A DNA stretch of 64,000 nucleotides from Simmondsia chinensis (Eukaryota > Streptophyta > Magnoliopsida > Caryophyllales > Simmondsiaceae): NCBI GenBank assembly GCA_018398585.1, contig JAGTTD010000014.1, positions 19,157,387 to 19,221,386 of the forward strand, written 5' to 3'. How positions within the stretch are numbered: the first letter of the stretch is position 1; every line of letters begins with the position of its first letter. Shown piece after piece: positions 21,197-31,047 of the stretch. The notes beneath the pieces were generated by a model. That model searched no databases. It was given only the letters and a program-made list of their open reading frames with translations, and was not told where the DNA came from. The translations under genes were made by a program, and so were the position numbers.

Positions 21197-21483
21197 TAGT
21201 AAACCAAACCAAACTAACATTCCCATTGCCCCAAGGGCTCCCGCTTAAACAGGGTCTTGGGCTCCCCCGGGGGGGGGGGGGGGGGGGGGAGGGGGATTTG
21301 GATGTACACAACCGTCCCCCTACAAGGTGCTGCCCTAAAGGGAGGCTGTTTTCGAGAACCGCTAGCCGTGAGGGGTGCAACACGAGGACCTCCCAAGAGC
21401 TTTCCCATCTTGGTACTACTCTCACCCAAGCATGCTCAACTTTGGAGTTCTAATGGAATCCGATGCTTGTGTATTGGTACCCT
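21197..21483 (-). mobile_element. tRNA-derived SINE (Au-like) on minus strand
   Basis: Interrupts B's RNase H between YLS and RCLNESE. On the minus strand, GCTTGGGTGAGAGTAGTACC with an A-box-like TAGTACCAAGATGGG is followed by a B-box-like GGTCCTCGTGTTGC, then GAAAACAGCCTCCCTTTAGGG and GTACATCCAAATCCCCC, a body shared with 30642-30792. Flanking CTTAGCCATTTCTTAAAT and CTTAGGTCGTTGCTTAAAT look like an imperfect 18-19 bp target duplication. A run of about 21 G (21269-21289) lies inside. Confidence 0.65.
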
Positions 21484-22260
21484 CTTAGGTCGTTGCTTAA
21501 ATGAAAGTGAAATAAAATACTCCTCAATTGAGAAACTATGTCTATCTTTGTATAATGCATCAGTAAAATTGAGACATTACTTCATAGCATTTATCATATG
21601 CGTCGTTGCTCAAACAGATGTCCTTAAGTATATGCTAGATAGGCCCTTGATGAGGGGAAGACTGGACAAGTGGAGTATTGCTCTACTTCAATTTGAGTTG
21701 GTCTATGTGTCACAAAATTCAGTCAAAGGTCAAGCCTTAGCATACTTTTTAGCTGACCACCAAACATTCATACTTGTCTAAATTATGAGCCAGACCAGCT
21801 CCTAGTGGTGGAGATGGTCCCTTCAAAGGTGTACTTTGACGGATCAAGGACCAATTAAAAAGTTGGAGTTGGTGTTGTGATAGAATTCGCCACTATGATC
21901 ATTACTAAATTAGGTTTTGTTTTAGTTGAAAGATGCTCCAACAATGTCGCAGAATATGAGGCATCGATAATAGGCCTAAAGACTCTCTTGGAAATACAAG
22001 TCCCAAATGTCATTATTAAAGGGGATTCCCAATTGATGATTCACCAAATAAAAGGGGAATTTCAATGTTTGAGCAGCACCTCATATAGATACTTTTTAAT
22101 AGTGCAAAAGCTTATGAATAAGTTCAATGGTTTGCAATTTGAACATGTCCCTTGAGAGAAAAATAAAGCAGCCAATGACTTGGCTCAGTTATCTTTAGGG
22201 TATAAATTGCCCAAGACTTGGTGCGTAGAAACTATGGTCATTAAGACTAGAGATTAAGGC
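21484..22260 (+). pseudogene. Element B RNase H and second RNase H-like domain
   Basis: First RNase H: RCLNESEIKYSSIEKLCLSLYNASVKLRHYF, LDKWSIALLQFELVYVSQNSVKGQALAYFLADH. The second, after a stop at 21779, begins VYFDGSRT, then GVGVVI, NNVAEYEASIIGL and IIKGDSQLMIHQI: the D-E-D layout of the extra RNase H typical of Tat elements. Stops at 21779, 21857 and 22153. RNase H would degrade the RNA of the RNA:DNA hybrid. Confidence 0.83.
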
Positions 22261-23712
22261 CATGACATTGAATTCACTAAGTCTTCCAATTTTGAGAGCA
22301 AAGTCATGCCAAGTGACCACTTGGATTGTTTTGAAGCCCATCAAACTATCCTGAATCAACACAAGGACTGGAGGAAACCTTTAATGGATTATTTCAAGAA
22401 CCTCCAAGATTATATTAAGGACAAAAAGATGAAAAATGAGAGCTTGTAGATTCCATCTAGATGATGAATATGGAGAGTTATATAAAAGGGAAGCTAGTGG
22501 AGTGCTTCTCAGGTTCCTTGACTTGAACGAAGCTATGCTAGTGATGGTAGGAGCCCATAAAGGTATATGTGGATCCCATTTAGTTGATGACAAAATGCAT
22601 TAGCTCATTAAAAGTCATGGCTATTACGGGCCGTCAATGATGGATGATTGCATTAAATACACTAGGGGGTCAAGAGCATGCCAAAGACATGGGCACGTAT
22701 CGAGCATCCTTGCAACTGGGATGCATGCTATTACCAAACTGTGGCCCCTTAAGGGGTGGGTAATGGACATCATAGGGGAAACAACCCCCCTTCTAGCAAG
22801 CAGCACTCTTACATCCTTGTGGCCATAGAGTACTTCACAAAATGGGTGGAAGCTAAACCATTTATGAACATCAAACAACAAGATGTGATTGATTTTATCA
22901 AAGAATACATCTTGTGTACGTTTGGTATCCCTGAGACCATAACTGTGGACCAAGCAAGAGTGTTCAATGGGGCTAAGGTTAAGAAATATGCAAAAAGTTT
23001 TAACATAGAAATCTTGAATTCAACTCCTTATTACGCACAAGCCAATGGCCAGGTCGAGTCAACAAACAAGATTCCGAAGGCCAATATTAAGAAGACAATT
23101 GACGATAATCCCAAAAAGTGACATGGAATGCTACTGGATGCTCTTTGGGCTTATAGAATGTCCAAACACGACGCAACTAGGACAACTCCCTTCCACTTGA
23201 CGTACGGCTATTATGCCATGCTCCCAGTGGAAGTAACAATTTAGTCTATTAGGTTGGCTCATCAAAGAAAGTTTTCTAAACTAGTGTATGAGCAGGCTAT
23301 GGTGGATGAACTAACTAACATAGACCAAGTTATGCTTGATGCCCTTCACAAGTTAGAGAAACAAAAGAAGAGGGTGGCCAAATCATAAAAAAAGGGGTCA
23401 AATCTACGTCTTTTGACTTCGAGGATATAGTCTGAAAAGTGGTTTTTCCATTGGCCAAGAAGACTGTGTCTTTGGAAAATGTCCCCACATTGGGAGGGCC
23501 CATTTAGGGTCATCGAGGTGTTTGGAGGCAATGCTTACTTACTCCAAGACCTAGATTAAAGAACTCACCCAAGAGTCATTAATGGAAGGTTGCTAAAGAA
23601 ATATGTGACATCCATTTGGAAGTCTATCAATGAAGTGCTTAAATATAGGTTCCCTGAATTATGGGCTCAATTTCAATATCAGTGTCTCGAGGATCCACTC
23701 CATGATCCTTAA
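22261..23712 (+). pseudogene. Element B integrase
   Basis: A decayed zinc-finger region (about 22500-22740) precedes the core: MDIIGE near 22765, YILVAIEYFTKWVEAKPF, then TVDQARVFNG where TDNG is usual, and ANGQVESTNK with the catalytic Glu. Later WAYRMSKHDATRTTPFHLTYG and, after stops, WEGPFRVIEVFGGNAYLLQDLD and RVINGRLLKKY, the integrase C-terminus. Ends at TAA near 23710. Several stops (23119, 23242, 23386 region) and frame changes. Confidence 0.85.
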
Positions 23713-23919
23713 GAAAAATGAAGAAAAGAAAAAAGCAACAACCATGTTGAGAGACGTGTTTGAACAAAAAAGTATATTTCATTAATATTATCGGAGAGTA
23801 CATGACTTAAAAACAAAGTAATATAAGCAAGTTAATATGGCCAAAAAGCTCTTTACAAAAAAAAGAAAAAAAAAAGAAAAAAAATGTAAACTAAAAGAGT
23901 TGAGTCCTAATCCTTACAA
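23713..23919. other. A-rich spacer after B pol
   Basis: No coding support; A-rich tracts (23849-23887) and TTTCATTAATATTATCGGAGAG, which on the minus strand would be the 3' end of the antisense frame described next. Confidence 0.5.
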
Positions 23920-24400
23920 CGGATTTCTCTAAAGAAGACAGTTGGCTAGTTCCATCACTCAGCTTGTGGTCCAAGGAAAGGGCCTCCACTTCGAGAACTT
24001 GGCTCCTTTTTCGGGCCTCTGCGACAGCTTCCTTGAGCCTTCTAGCCACAATGTCTTAAAAGGAATGTTGTTGCCTCCTGGAAATTTGTTCTCACCTAAG
24101 ATGACCCAATCTCTCATCTAAGTGATGAATTTCATCCCCGATCTTTTGAGCTTGAGGCTTTGGGTTTCTCGGATGGTTTGAGTTCTTCAAACAAAAGTTA
24201 CTGGCTACTAAGTTTAACAAAGCACCCTAAGTCCCTTATTGTGACTTGGCAGTGCCACTTCTATTGAAGGAAGGTTGGGACCGCATGGTTAACCTTCAAA
24301 AGCACTTCTTCTAGGACTTTTTGTTCTCTAGAAATGGCAGCGACCAACTTAGGGTCCTCGTTTAAGGCCTTCACTAGAGCCATAGTGTTGAGCAAAAATA
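23920..24400 (-). pseudogene. Antisense reading-frame remnant downstream of B pol
   Basis: On the minus strand a broken frame runs from about 24385: KALNEDPKLVAAISREQKVLEEVLLKVNHAV, then (other frames) DEIHHLDERLGHLR and RLKEAVAEARKRSQVLEVEALSLDHKLSDG. The heptad-like Leu/Glu/Lys pattern suggests coiled coil. Tat-lineage elements are known to carry an antisense frame between pol and 3' LTR, and the position fits. At least four frameshifts or stops. It could instead belong to the minus-strand repeat material to its right; the product is unknown. Confidence 0.5.
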
Positions 24401-24419
24401 TAGAATTTGAAGAACATGA

Positions 24420-25540
24420 ATTTTCCTATACACAAGGCGTACATAGGTTTTATTAATTTAGGAAATGACCCTATTCAAGGTGATGTACACCCCTTAATTA
24501 CATCTCCTCTAGGAGAATACCCTTTAATTCCCACTGACGATATGTTTATGGTTTAATCAATCGTCTACGTGACTAGACGATTAATTGGTTTAAGTCAATG
24601 GGAGCCATTTTTGGTTGATTTGTATTTCGGAAGGTTTAACTTGAAGATTATTTGGGTTTATTCTTGGTTTAGATGTCATTTGTACTTAGGTTTGACTCAA
24701 AAAGTATTTTGGATTTAGGTTTGACTTGAAAATTATGTTGGACTTGATTTGGTTTTTGTTGTGCTTGGACTTGGGAATTTGGACTTTGTTTGAAAATTTT
24801 GACATTTTTTGACATGGATGGAAAATGATTTGGATCTTCATTCGTTAGACCTAAAAGTAGTCTCGAGTTTTAGATTAACAAGGAAGCCATTTTATATTGG
24901 GGTTGACTTGAAATCAATTTGAATTGGAGTTTGACTTGGAATTTATCTAGCTTAGGGTTTGACTTGAAATTAATTTGGATTTGATGTTTGACTCGGTAAT
25001 AATTTGGATTCGGGGTTTGGCCTGGACTTTAAATTGACATAAACGTCATTTAAATTTGAGTTTAATTCAAAAGACACCTTGACTTAGGCATGGCATTTAG
25101 GATTTGAAAATAACGTGGGCTTTACTTTGAATTTGTACTTGACATAGAAGTCAGCTTGGCTTAGGAATTTGGTTTTGAGTTTAAACTTGGTTTGGCATCG
25201 AAGCTCTTTTGGATTTGGATTTTGACATAAAGTTGGGTTTAAGTGTGACATAGGAGTCAATATAGGTTTGAGTGCGACATAGAAGTCAATTTGAGGATTG
25301 ACTGTGACATGAAAGTCAATTTGAGGTTTAGATTATTTTGAATTTGAGTTTAAGCTCCATAATAGTAAATTTATATCTGGGTACAAAATGAGACTTAATT
25401 TGGGCTTAGGTTTGACATGGAAGTCTTTTTGAATTTAGGCTTTGATATGGAAGTCGTTTTCAATTAGACTGGACATTAGAGATATTTTGTTTTGGAACGG
25501 ACCTGGAACTCATTTGGTGTAGGTTTCATGAGTCAAATCG
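24420..25540. repeat. Degenerate tandem-repeat field
   Basis: From about 24640 to 25500 short phrases recur with drift: TTTGACATGGAAGTC, GACATAGAAGTCAATTTG, TTTGGATTTAGG, TTTGACTTG, at spacings of roughly 28-40 bases. No coding. It looks like an old minisatellite, as seen in the 3' untranslated regions of Tat elements. A related phrase set occurs at 39900-40030. Confidence 0.55.
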
Positions 25541-25873
25541 TGTTTAGTCAACTAACTAAAGTGTTGGCATAATGTTAATCCCATGAAAGAAAAGGAGTTT
25601 ATTATTATTTGGGCTGCACCAGAAATAGGTTGCCTACGTACCCTTTTAAGGGATCAAGCCATACGTAGTTCAATTTTATGTTAGATTTAATTTAGAGGTA
25701 TTGGATCCCATTTAGCTAATTAAAGCACATTCTGTCTAACTCATTTATATTTCCTTTTTTCTTCCTTTGAACTTCGAGCTCAAGTTCTTTTATGTCATTT
25801 TGTACCCTGGTCAAATCAACTTTAATTTTAGGTTATCCTTAATCAAACCACATGAGTCCGGCACTTTAGTTTG

Positions 25874-25905
<32 letters not shown>

Positions 25906-26372
25906 TAATTGCGACTGCACCTGACATTTAATCTCTGGTTTTCTAGGTGCCCGTTTTGGGATCAAGTCGACATAGTTCCAAGAAAGAACATTGAATTTTC
26001 GAAAATTGATTTTTGATATTTGTAATCGCACCCATTTTTTTATGTTGGGTTTACTACACACCCTTTTTGGGGTTAGGTTAACTTAGTTCTTGAAATGAAA
26101 TAAGAATTTTCTGTTTTAATTTTAGATATTTGTAACTGTAAAGAAAAAAAATTATTATTTTTTTTACTGAAGTATTTGACAATTTTTTTCCTCAAAAAAA
26201 AATGTTTTTCTTAATCCAATAAAAAGGAAAAGAAAGAAAAAAAGAAAAGTTTTGGGGACTGTACTTGTACTGTACTGTTCCCCCTTTTTTATTTTTTTCC
26301 TTCTTTTCCTTTCTCTTCTTTTTTAATAAAAAAAATTTCCCGTTTTCATTTTTTCTGTGTACTAAAGTTACT
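25541..26372. other. Unassigned AT-rich sequence between B and C
   Basis: Contains the inverted-repeat motif at 25634-25668, an AT microsatellite at 25874-25906, and long A and T runs (26130-26340). No coding frame is supported. It could be 3' region or LTR remnant of B, or of a minus-strand Tat element such as D displaced by C's insertion. Confidence 0.4.
25634..25668. other. Inverted-repeat motif CTACGTA...TACGTAG
   Basis: CTACGTA and TACGTAG flank a 21-base spacer that itself begins with the palindrome CCCTTTTAAGGG, so a double hairpin could form. A decayed copy is at 40156-40191, just after D's pol end. On the minus strand this reads AACTACGTATGGC...GTACGTAGGC, a phrase I associate with the region after pol in Tat-like elements. 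Confidence 0.6.
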
Positions 26373-27499
26373 TGATTTGTTTTAAATGCGTGCTTTAAAA
26401 CCGTCTACTTACAAGCATACAAGATCGTCGTAGCTAAATCAGGTATATGGGTCGTATCCACCGGGAATCAGAGTTAAGTTTGAATTTTGTTATTAAAAAG
26501 CGGTTGAAATGGGGTTTTGAGTTGGTTTTAAAGATTTGTTAACTAATATAGAAAAACTGACGATAAATTAAAAGTATCAGTTCAATTGAGGTTAGATCAG
26601 TGAATGAATTCAAGGTAGTATTTCTCGTATCCCGTCATTATATTCTACTATAACAATGGTTTAAGAGGCTTATGCTACAAGCACTAAGCCTGTGTTAATA
26701 TTTAAATTCGAGCTCGGGGTAGTGAACTAGTCTAAAGGCATAACCTATCATATCAACCCTACATGTAGCATCGGTTATCTCATTAGCACTACTTAATTTC
26801 TTTGTCCTCCTAACCAAATATTAATTTGTATCAAATATTGTGTTTAGGGTTGGGTACAACCTCAACTCTAACCACGCGTGAAAGCCAATTATGTTATGGT
26901 ATAGGCTACAAGCTCATAGACTAACATTAATAATTTGGAAATCTTAACATGGCTACAAGCTCACACAAAGAAAACCATACAACGATCATAAATTCCTCAT
27001 AGGGGTGCATATATAACATAACAAAACCATTGTTTACTATAAAATATAAATCTGGGATATGGATGGCTAACCATCCTTCATCCCTAAATTAAAAGTCTAC
27101 TCCTCTATAGAAGTTCTACACATCATGGAATCCAAGAAAGAAAACAATAATGATAAAACTAAGGATTTGAAGACTCCCCCAATTAATGTTGACGTTGATC
27201 CTTGCTTTGATTCCCCCAGTACTTCGACGACCTGCGCTTCGGTGTTTGAGAACCCTTTTGATCTTGTAACGGCTTCAAGAAGAAGAGGAAGAGAGGAGAT
27301 GTGGCAAAAAGATCCCTAAAATAATTAGGTATTCGATATTTAATGCCGTTGGATCATGTGTATGTTGCGCGGTGGCATGCGGCCCATGGGATTTGAAAAT
27401 TTGAATGAAAACTAGTAATTTTTTCTGGGGAGTTATGTAAATCTCCTAGATTTTTGGAATAAATATTGAATAATGCTGGAACATTGGAAGGATAAATCA

Positions 27500-28220
27500 T
27501 AGAGGGAGGAGCAAAAAATCGCCATCATTCAAGAAACCAAGTTCGGAAATGTCTTGATTTTTTTTAAATTGGAAAAACAAAAAGTGATAAAATGGTCTGA
27601 TAAGAAAACTTCTAAACCAAGCCATTTTGTAATCTTGGTAGGTATAACCTGATGGTTGAAAAGGTTGAGAAAATTTCTTTGAAGTAAAAGGGTTGTAACT
27701 AAAATCTTTTCGGTTCCAAACATTTAAAATTTTGCAGGTTGAAAACATGATTGGTCCATTTGTAGAATATTGAACAGATTCTGAGTCAACTAAAACAAAC
27801 TCGTAAAATTTTCGAGTTCAATTGATATCATCTGGAATCCATTGAAAATCTTTTGGGAATGTTGAATTTACAGAACCATGTATTTCATTTAAAGAAAGTG
27901 GTTCACATTATCCTGTCAAATATATATGTTCTAATTGAGCCTTTGTAAAATATTGAGTGGATTGAGAAGACGATGAATCTTGGGAGTTTCTGTTTAGAGG
28001 TTGTAGAGGAGGTGGAGGTCGCAATGGAAAAGGGTTTTGAGGGGATTTTAATGTTGTTGCTGCATAGGATATTAGAGGAAACTATTGTCCAAGAATTGAA
28101 TATGGGTTTTGAGTTGGAATTTGTATTGAGGGATTTTGAGAACGAGGTTGAAGCTTCATTGCATAGTTTTATGGTTTTTGAAATTCTTCTTCTTTGCCCT
28201 TTCCTTTTCCCTTTTCTTTA
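27500..28220 (-). pseudogene. Remnant of a plant retroelement/pararetrovirus-like polyprotein segment
   Basis: Minus-strand decayed frame with FTKAQLEHIY, EPLSLNEIHGS, FPKDFQWIPDD, RKFYEFVLVDSESV and ILNVWNRKDFSYNPFTSKKFSQPF. From memory this motif series belongs to polyproteins scattered in dicot genomes and annotated near pararetrovirus-type proteins. I cannot verify the family, so the name is tentative. TGA/TAA stops interrupt it (near 27917 and 27820) and both ends are missing. The Ser/Lys-rich part upstream (28225-28437) may belong to the same protein. Confidence 0.45.
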
Positions 28221-28490
28221 GACATTATCTTGAAGAAGAGGACTGGGATGATGTCATGACCTTATAAAAATTCTCTTGGAAGGAAGTATGGGAGAGAATT
28301 ATTTTCTCATTTGATGAATTTGATTTGAAAAACTTATTTTGCAGGTTTGCAATCAATTCGTGAAAGAAAGGTTTTGTTATACAAATCATATTGGAATTTT
28401 GAAATTCAAGAAAACTCAGACGATGAAAGCTCATCATCTAAATCAGCACAAGAGTTATGCCCACGTAAGTTCAAAACAATCAATTTATTA

Positions 28491-29057
28491 TTAAAAATGT
28501 AAAGTTAATTTACAACAGATTAAAACTTTAAAAGACAGTAATTTAAATACAAATACAAAACCTACAGATTGAAATGGAAGACTTGTATACAAAGCTTGAA
28601 CAAAAACTAAAATTGCAAGAGCAGAATTAAGTAAGCAAAGGAGAATTTTGTGATTTCTAATTTTTTTTCCTCTCCAATTGCCTTTGCCTGCTTGAATCCT
28701 TTGAAGCTCCTTAAATAGCTGCGGAAATTGAATTGGAGTCGAAAATTTTTGAAGTCCCGGACACCTGTCTTGAATTACTATACGATCTACTGTGATCTGA
28801 ATAATTGTAACAGTAATTGGACAGCTGGCTGTCCTTGCTATAATTGATTGACTTTGCTGCAATGATTTGTCGGGGTTGATAATCAAAGCGGCATTATTGA
28901 AGAAAGCCGAAAGGATCTGTTTGTGACGAACTACATCATCGCCTTCTTCCTCTTCGGATGAGTCTTGAATGTGCTGGAGAAGTTGGGCTAGAAGCTCCTT
29001 TGAAACTTTCTTCATGGATTTGGATTTTGAGGAGGAGCTTAAATCTGTTGCTTTCAC
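28491..29057 (-). CDS. Unrecognised 188-codon open frame in the foreign block
   Basis: Open from ATG at 29057 to the stop at 28491. The N-terminal 60 residues are Ser/Lys/Glu-rich with a possible helix (VSKELLAQLLQHIQDSSEEEE), the middle has PLQFPQLFKELQ-like residues, and the last 50 are hydrophobic and probably run past any real end. I do not recognise it. It is the longest uninterrupted frame in the block, but a chance frame in decayed DNA is possible. Confidence 0.3.
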   Translation of the reverse strand: MKATDLSSSSKSKSMKKVSKELLAQLLQHIQDSSEEEEGDDVVRHKQILSAFFNNAALIINPDKSLQQSQSIIARTASCPITVTIIQITVDRIVIQDRCPGLQKFSTPIQFPQLFKELQRIQAGKGNWRGKKIRNHKILLCLLNSALAILVFVQALYTSLPFQSVGFVFVFKLLSFKVLICCKLTLHF

Positions 29058-29333
29058 ATGTTGAGACTTGGACGGTGTTGAAGATTCTAGAGAAAACTTT
29101 TGAATATTTTTGTTTTTGCTTTCTTAGAAAAATTTGGAAAGAATCTAAGTAGAGCAATCACGTTCTACAATGTATTTGTCCCATCATTTAATTTTGTATT
29201 CACGCACCATAGATAATGGGTAAGGATGCTCAAAAAAATGAGTGGTTGAGTAAGACCAGCATAAAATCCATGGGATTTTAAAATTTGAATGAAAATTAGT
29301 AATTTTCAACACTATATATATATATATATATAA

Positions 29334-29681
29334 TATTGTAAAATATACATATATTAACTATCCACGAAACCTATTTAGGTTACCGAATTACAACCTAATT
29401 GGTTATTCTTTTTCACATGTGGTTGGGTTTCTCAGAGTAGTCTTTAATTATGCCTTGATTACGTTTGAGTCTGCCACTTTTCAACCTTTGTTTGCGCTAT
29501 TGCACATATTGTAAAATATACATATATTAACTATCCACAAAACCTATTTGGGTTATCGAATTACAACCCAATTGGTTATTCTTTTCCACATGTGGTCGGT
29601 TTCTCAAAGTAGTCTTCAATTATGCCTCGATTGCATTTGAATCTGCCACTTTTCAACCGTTGCTTGCTCTGTTGCACTCTA
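29334..29681. repeat. About 174-bp tandem duplication in C 3' LTR
   Basis: ATTGTAAAATATACATATATTAACTATCCAC...CCACTTTTCAACC occurs from about 29334 and again from about 29508 with scattered mismatches. The other LTR (37880-38035) has one copy. Confidence 0.85.
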
Positions 29682-30180
29682 AGCCAAAATTTACCTAGAT
29701 TACAACAAAACGCACATATAAAAGCCAAATATGTTGTGGTAATGAAGAATGAAATATGTAAATATAAGGCACATCAACATCCCTAAACCCACTCCTTGCT
29801 TGTCCTCAAGCAAGATTAGGCTCGAACTAGCTAAAGATGGAAAGTTTATTTAGGCATTTAACCGAAAAGGTCACTTGTAAAAATTATTGCTCAATCATAT
29901 TTGAGAGTGTTCTTGAGAGCAGCCAATCCTTATATGACGTTATTATTGCAATAGTTCTAACTTAAGCATTTGTCAATATGGTCTTTTTACTGTTGAGTGA
30001 TCTTAGAACTTCTCTCCCCTTTGTCTTACTTCAAAATAATCCGACTTTAAGATGATCTAAAGTTAATAAGTGAAGGAACAAGTTATCCTAACCCTTCACC
30101 TCTAATCAATAGTGAAATAAAAAAGCTTCTCTTTCTCTCTTGTTTTTCCCCCCTTTTTTTTACTCGGTTAGGCATGTCTC

Positions 30181-30482
30181 CCTCAGACCCATGTAGCGAG
30201 TTTCGGCTGGTAGCTCCCAATCCATTTGGCTCAAGGTACCAGGTTTCAAAAGACCCCTACGGACCTAATGGCTTGAGTCACGAGGATCCACAACCTAATC
30301 TGTTGGCACACGCCTTTTTTGTAAGTATTATTGCTTATTTTAGTAACTACAGAGTTGATTCTTCTTAAGCTTTCCCTATGGCCCATGTTGCGAGCTTTAG
30401 ACCGGCAGCTCCCAACTCAGTTGGCTCAAGGTACTAGGTTTTAAGATACCCCTATGGGCTTACTTGCTCGAGACACGGGGGC
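30181..30482. repeat. Two diverged about 110-bp direct repeats
   Basis: 30181-30300 and 30374-30482 share CCCATGT(A/T)GCGAG, GGC(T/A)...CTCCCAA, TTGGCTCAAGGTAC(C/T)AGGTTT, AC(C/A)CCTA(C/T)GG and a GAG(T/A)CACG(A/G)GG end. Same order and orientation, about 190 bases apart. Confidence 0.8.
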
Positions 30483-30641
30483 TACAAGAACCAACCAGTC
30501 AGTTTTTTTTAAGAGGTTACTCAAGATAAAGAAACGTAAAATTGATTTCAAAATTGTTAGAAGTAGAATAGTGGATTCCAATTCCTAAGTTATTACCATT
30601 ATTTCGACCCAAACAGTAGGATATGTCACAAGATTAAGGAT

Positions 30642-30792
30642 ACAACAACAACGACGACAACAAACCCAGTGCCTGAAGGGCTCTCACTCGCCCGGGGTCT
30701 GGGAGGGGAAGGATGTACGCAGTCTTACCCCATCAGGGTGAGACCCTGACGAGAGACTGTTTTCGAGGTCCCCCAACCTTTTATTTGATCCA
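30642..30792 (-). mobile_element. 5'-truncated Au-like SINE on minus strand
   Basis: Plus strand: ACAACAACAACGACGACAACAAACCCAGTG, GGGGTCTGGGAGGGG, ATGTACGCAGTCTTACCCC, GAGACTGTTTTCGAGG. Reversed, this is the 3' part of an Au-type SINE with a (TTG)n-like tail. The perfect 9-bp duplication ATTAAGGAT at 30633-30641 and 30793-30801 sets the ends. The tRNA-like head is missing, a common 5' truncation. Confidence 0.85.
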
Positions 30793-30935
30793 ATTAAGGA
30801 TCGATGCATGTACGCCTGCAAGCAAGTAATCAATTCATCACCGATGAATTAACCATATATGAGTTCACAAATGAATGAATGGAATAAGCATGCAAGCTTC
30901 TAAGTATGTATGCGCGTGAGAGTATACAAGCATGA

Positions 30936-31003
30936 GGGGGGGGGGGGGGGGGGGTTATACATGTGACATAGTGCAATCATAGTGGGGGTTAGAGCGTTTA
31001 GAG

Positions 31004-31045
<42 letters not shown>
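30936..31045. repeat. Poly-G run and GA microsatellite
   Basis: Nineteen or so G at 30936-30954 followed by GA repeats at 31005-31045. Open frames over this stretch are low complexity only. Confidence 0.9.

Positions 31046-31047
<2 letters not shown>

Larger units (their letters stand above)
16929..23712 (+). mobile_element. B: Tat-like Ty3/gypsy element, 5' part outside window
   Basis: Gag C-terminal piece, protease, RT, RNase H, a second RNase H-like domain and integrase, all in plus orientation and heavily decayed. The second RNase H between RT/RNase H and integrase is diagnostic of the Tat lineage. Interrupted by A (left edge), a 181-bp LTR-like insertion and a SINE. The LTRs are not identified; the 5' half of gag lies beyond A's missing left end. 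Multiple stops and frameshifts make it one of the older elements here, with D. Confidence 0.85.
27384..29306 (-). mobile_element. 1.9-kb foreign block in C's 3' LTR bounded by 39-bp direct repeats
   Basis: 27384-27422 and 29268-29306 are 37/39 identical (CCATGGGATTT...TAATTTT). The block is missing from the sister LTR, where GCGGCC is joined through 15 other bases to TCAACAC. Coding content is on the minus strand (two entries below). The repeats may be a long target or repair duplication, or termini of an unknown element. Confidence 0.7.
26373..29776 (-). repeat. C 3' LTR, interrupted
   Basis: Aligns with 36723-38151: TTTAAAACCNTCTAC, AGATCGTCGTAGCTAAATC, GGCATAACCTATCATATCA, CTACATGTAGCAT, GGGTTGGGTACAACCTCAA and the TGCGCGGTGGCATGCGGCC segment occur in the same order. 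A foreign block at 27384-29306 and a 174-bp tandem duplication make it longer. The minus-strand start TGATGTGCC follows the polypurine-like GGGTTTAGGGATGT. Confidence 0.85.

Noticed and set aside
24640..25500. CRISPR-like array
   Set aside because: Repeats are degenerate, irregularly spaced and lack unique uniform spacers; the context is a plant retroelement.
26368..26372. TTACT versus GTACC (38152-38156) as C's target duplication
   Set aside because: Only three of five bases agree and both LTR edges are uncertain by a few bases.
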